DNA from: Candidatus Omnitrophota bacterium
GTDB taxonomy: Bacteria > Omnitrophota > Koll11 > Gygaellales > Profunditerraquicolaceae
Length of the DNA stretch: 8,755 nt
Assembly: GCA_028719045.1 (NCBI GenBank)
Contig: JAQULD010000068.1
Span: 1 to 8,755, forward strand
Direction of reading: 5' to 3'
Shown here piece after piece: positions 6,472 to 8,755 of the stretch; positions within the stretch are counted from its first letter, which is position 1, and every line of letters starts with the position of its first letter. The translations under genes and the position numbers were made by a program. The notes under the pieces are model-generated. The model was not told the DNA's origin. It saw nothing but the letters and a program-made list of their open reading frames with translations, and searched no databases.

Positions 6472-6962
6472 AAAAACTATTAGTTTTAAGTTTTACGCTT
6501 TGCATTTTACATTTTACCCTTTATAATATATTTGCTCAGCCTGTTTCGAGCGTTGAACTCATAAGCAATGCCGGGGAATATGACGGCAAAGCCGTGGCTT
6601 ACGAAGGGGAGGTTATCGGCGATATAATGCTGAGGGGGGAATTCGCCTGGATCAATGTAAACGACGGAAAAAACGCGATAGGCGCCTGGGTCCCCAAGGC
6701 TATGCTTAAAGATTTAAATTACGGCGGAAGTTATAAGACCAGAGGGGACTGGATAGAAGTCTCCGGGATTTTTCATCGCGCCTGCCTTCAGCACGGCGGA
6801 GATTTGGACATTCATTGCCAGGAAATCCGTAAAATAAGCGCAGGCAGGCCTGAAACGGAAAAAATAAATACGGGCAAAAAAATCCTTGCCCTGCAGATGT
6901 TAGCCCTATTAGGTATAGTATGGATATTGAGTCTATTAAAAATTCGCTTGAAGCAGAAATAA
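6468..6962 (+). CDS. exported, membrane-anchored OB-fold protein of unknown function
   Basis: A 164-residue protein with a hydrophobic N-terminus that looks like a signal peptide or anchor (2-23, possible cleavage after IFA23). A globular domain spans about 27-125 and a C-terminal membrane span about 139-157, followed by the basic tail KIRLKQK. The middle part, with EYDGKAVAYEGEVIGDIM and then FAWINVNDGKNAIGAWVP, has the strand pattern and wording of OB-fold domains often annotated as nucleic-acid binding. The predicted exported location argues against a DNA or RNA role. A cluster of His103, Cys106, His109, His116 and Cys117 (in FHRACLQHGGDLDIHC) could bind a metal or form a disulphide; this is inference. 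The start overlaps the trkH stop by 4 bases (ATGA), and the 3' end overlaps pheS by 43 bases. It might serve the potassium system as an extracytoplasmic partner, or only share its transcript. Confidence 0.8.
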   Translation: MKKLLVLSFTLCILHFTLYNIFAQPVSSVELISNAGEYDGKAVAYEGEVIGDIMLRGEFAWINVNDGKNAIGAWVPKAMLKDLNYGGSYKTRGDWIEVSGIFHRACLQHGGDLDIHCQEIRKISAGRPETEKINTGKKILALQMLALLGIVWILSLLKIRLKQK

Positions 6963-7948
6963 AAAATATAAATTCTCCGGATTCCCTCGAAGAATTCCGC
7001 CTCAAATACCTGGGCAGGAAAGGTATTATCGCCGAATTTACGGGTTCGATACCTTCGCTTCCCAAAGAAGAACGCGGCCGGTTCGGACAGCAGGTAAATG
7101 AACTCAAAAACCGGGTATTGTCTTTGATCGAGGAGCGGCAGAAATCTTTGGGCCGCCAGCCGCAAGAAGAATCAGGTCCCGCCGGGTTCGATATAGGCAT
7201 GCCCGGCATAGCCCAGGAACTCGGGCGTCTTCATCCGATTACCCAGACCATAAACGAAATATGCTCTATATTCACGCGCATGGGTTTTTCCGTTGTGGAA
7301 GGGCCGGAGATCGAGACGGAATTCAATAATTTTACCGGTTTAAACATTCCGCTGGACCATCCCTCCAGGGACGCTTTCGATACTTTCTATTTGAACACCC
7401 CGGAAGGGGAATCGGGAAAATTCCTTCTGCGCAGCCACACTTCGCCTGTGCAGGTAAGGGCGATGAAAGCGCAAAAACCGCCTTTGGCGATAGTCGTGCC
7501 GGGGAGGGTTTACCGCCCGGACGCCGTCGATGCCTCGCATTCTTTTATGTTCCACCAGATAGAAGGGTTTCTGGTGGATAAGGATATAAAATTTTCCGAC
7601 TTAAAAGGCATGTTGGAAGTTTTTGCCAAAGCGGTATTCGGCCAGGACATTAAAATGCGCTTCAGGCCCCATTTTTTCCCGTTTACCGAGCCTTCCGCGG
7701 AAGTGGATATATCCTGCATTATTTGTAAAGGCCAAGGCTGTTCGGTCTGCGGCAGAAAAGGATGGCTGGAAGTTTTGGGTTCAGGCATGATCCACCCTAA
7801 CGTGTTTAAACATGTCGGCTATGATGCCGGAAAATACACCGGTTTCGCTTTTGGCATGGGGGTCGAAAGGATAGCCATGCTTAAATACGGCATAAATGAC
7901 ATCAGATTGTTTTACGAAAATGACCTGAGGTTTCTCAGGCAATTCTAA
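6920..7948 (+). CDS. pheS: phenylalanyl-tRNA synthetase alpha subunit
   Basis: The catalytic alpha subunit of the (alpha-beta)2 class II enzyme that charges tRNA-Phe in the cytoplasm. The protein has 342 residues, a normal length. Residues 1-85 form the N-terminal coiled-coil arm that contacts tRNA (FRLKYLGRKG at 27-36). The catalytic domain follows from LGRLHPITQTI (101-111), with motif 2 around GRVYRPDAVDASHSFMFHQ (195-213) and FRPHFFPFTEPSAEVD (248-263). Motif 3 is FAFGMGVERIAMLKYG (309-324); Ala310 is the position that sets phenylalanine selectivity. Four cysteines (266, 269, 274, 277) make a CxxC-4-CxxC zinc-knuckle-like loop, which I recall from B. subtilis-type PheS and which is absent in E. 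coli. The ATG lies 43 bases inside the preceding gene, with a weak AGG 6 bases before it; no ATG, GTG or TTG occurs in frame before the conserved region, so this start is needed. pheT follows after 4 bases. Confidence 0.96.
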   Translation: MDIESIKNSLEAEIKNINSPDSLEEFRLKYLGRKGIIAEFTGSIPSLPKEERGRFGQQVNELKNRVLSLIEERQKSLGRQPQEESGPAGFDIGMPGIAQELGRLHPITQTINEICSIFTRMGFSVVEGPEIETEFNNFTGLNIPLDHPSRDAFDTFYLNTPEGESGKFLLRSHTSPVQVRAMKAQKPPLAIVVPGRVYRPDAVDASHSFMFHQIEGFLVDKDIKFSDLKGMLEVFAKAVFGQDIKMRFRPHFFPFTEPSAEVDISCIICKGQGCSVCGRKGWLEVLGSGMIHPNVFKHVGYDAGKYTGFAFGMGVERIAMLKYGINDIRLFYENDLRFLRQF

Positions 7949-7952
7949 AGCC

Positions 7953-8755
7953 ATGAAAGTAACTTATAACTGGTTAAAAGATTTTGTGGATATTAAGGTC
8001 CCGCCCCAAGCCTTGGCTGACAAGCTGACTATGGCGGGCCTTGAAGTCGTTTCCCTGGAGGAAAGCGGCGGCGATTTTGTCTTTGAGATAGAGATCACCT
8101 CTAACCGCCCGGATTGGCTAAGCGTATCAGGTGTAGCCAGGGAAGTAGCTGCGATTACGGGGAGTAAATTGAAACAGCCTAAAACCGCAGGCTTCAAGCC
8201 CCAGGCCAAAATAAAGGCCGCGGCCGGCGGCATAAATCAGGCAAATATTAAAATCGAAAACAAAAAAGACTGCCCCTTGTATACCGGTAAAATAATCCGC
8301 GGTGTTAAAGTAGGGGCTTCGCCTGAATGGCTTAAGAAAAGGCTTGAGGCGGTGGGATGCCGCAGCGTGAATAACGTTGTGGATATCACAAATTATATTT
8401 TATTTGAAACAGGACATCCGCTTCACGCCTTTGACCTGGATAAATTAAATACGCAGGCTGTAACCGTGCGCCGGGGAAGGCCGGAAGAGAAGATCGTTAT
8501 TATCGACGGCCAGGAGAAGAAACTTGACGGTGAGATCCTGGTGATCGCGGATAAAGAAAAAGCTGTCGCTATCGCAGGTGTCATGGGCGGCAAAGATACC
8601 GAAGTCAGCTTTTCAACCGTAAATATTTTCCTGGAAGCCGCGGTATTTAACCCGGCCGTGGTACGCAAAAGCAGGCAAAAATTGGGGCTGCAGAGCGATT
8701 CTTCTTACAGGTTCGAAAGAGGCGTTAATCCTCATACAGCGGAAAGCGCCTCGCG
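7953..8755 (+). CDS. pheT: phenylalanyl-tRNA synthetase beta subunit, 5' part, without the EMAP/OB domain
   Basis: The first 267 residues of the beta subunit, cut by the right edge. The frame is open throughout. It begins MKVTYNWLKDFVDI and reaches TMAGLEVVSLE at 26-36, exactly as in full-length PheT. It then passes almost at once to FEIEITSNRPDWLSVSGVA (44-62), which in E. coli lies about 114 residues further on. The missing stretch is the B2 OB-fold tRNA-binding domain (EMAPII/Trbp111-like). The editing region (B3/B4) is present: CRSVNNVVDITNYILFETG (136-154), the conserved GHPLHAFD with His158, DGQEKKLDGEILVIAD (185-200), AIAGVMGG, and FLEAAVFNP with Glu228. The segment then reads RFERGVNP at 253-260. 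The join is in frame with no sign of a frameshift, so this is a genuine short form. The remainder, including the C-terminal anticodon-binding region, lies outside the window. Its ATG is 4 bases after the pheS stop, with no clear ribosome binding site, so coupling is likely. Confidence 0.95.
   Translation, partial: MKVTYNWLKDFVDIKVPPQALADKLTMAGLEVVSLEESGGDFVFEIEITSNRPDWLSVSGVAREVAAITGSKLKQPKTAGFKPQAKIKAAAGGINQANIKIENKKDCPLYTGKIIRGVKVGASPEWLKKRLEAVGCRSVNNVVDITNYILFETGHPLHAFDLDKLNTQAVTVRRGRPEEKIVIIDGQEKKLDGEILVIADKEKAVAIAGVMGGKDTEVSFSTVNIFLEAAVFNPAVVRKSRQKLGLQSDSSYRFERGVNPHTAESAS

Noticed and set aside
6472..6919. A pheM-like leader peptide or phenylalanine attenuator before pheS
   Set aside because: The space upstream of pheS is fully coding for the OB-fold protein, with no Phe-rich short frame and no terminator hairpin with a T run.
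6706..7209. 167-codon reverse-strand open frame across the OB-fold gene and pheS
   Set aside because: It lies opposite two well-supported forward genes, has no recognisable domain or ribosome binding site, and looks like an antisense shadow.
7747..7785. Four-cysteine loop in PheS as a novel zinc site
   Set aside because: From memory, B. subtilis-type PheS carries the same CxxC-4-CxxC loop, so it marks a known variant, not something new.

Overview
The window is one uninterrupted run of plus-strand genes, with no gap longer than about 50 bases. It is most simply read as one very long operon, or a chain of overlapping operons. The order is: end of a CpaF/TadA-type secretion ATPase, thrS, infC, rpmI, rplT, two single-domain TrkA genes, a 41-codon membrane microprotein gene that I read in the gap before trkH, trkH, a membrane-anchored OB-fold protein gene, pheS, and the start of pheT. 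No tRNA, rRNA, CRISPR array, insertion sequence, convincing terminator or internal promoter was seen.

Organism: the genes are bacterial with moderate GC, and the Tad/Flp-type ATPase fits a bacterium with type IV-like pili. The compact layout, the trimmed synthetases and the non-canonical infC start suggest a deep-branching, probably uncultured lineage. Omnitrophota or a relative is my best guess, at low confidence, because no marker here fixes the taxonomy.

Region 1 (1-565) is the 3' end of the secretion ATPase, which overlaps thrS by 8 bases. Region 2 (558-3493) is a translation block: threonyl-tRNA synthetase without its TGS domain, initiation factor IF3 with an apparent AUA start behind a very strong ribosome binding site, and ribosomal proteins L35 and L20. 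Region 3 (3500-6471) is a potassium-uptake module: two cytoplasmic RCK regulators, a microprotein and the TrkH channel subunit. Region 4 (6468-6962) is a secreted or membrane-tethered OB-fold protein of unknown role. Region 5 (6920-8755) is the phenylalanyl-tRNA synthetase alpha gene and the 5' part of the beta gene; the beta subunit lacks the usual N-terminal EMAP/OB tRNA-binding domain.

The main story is the layout. thrS-infC-rpmI-rplT-pheS-pheT is the classic cluster known from Escherichia coli. Here a complete K+ uptake module plus the OB-fold gene sits between rplT and pheS. The most novel single item is the microprotein gene, which is coupled stop-to-start with the second trkA and overlaps the trkH start. 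Both tRNA synthetases have lost an accessory N-terminal domain while keeping their visible catalytic and editing residues.
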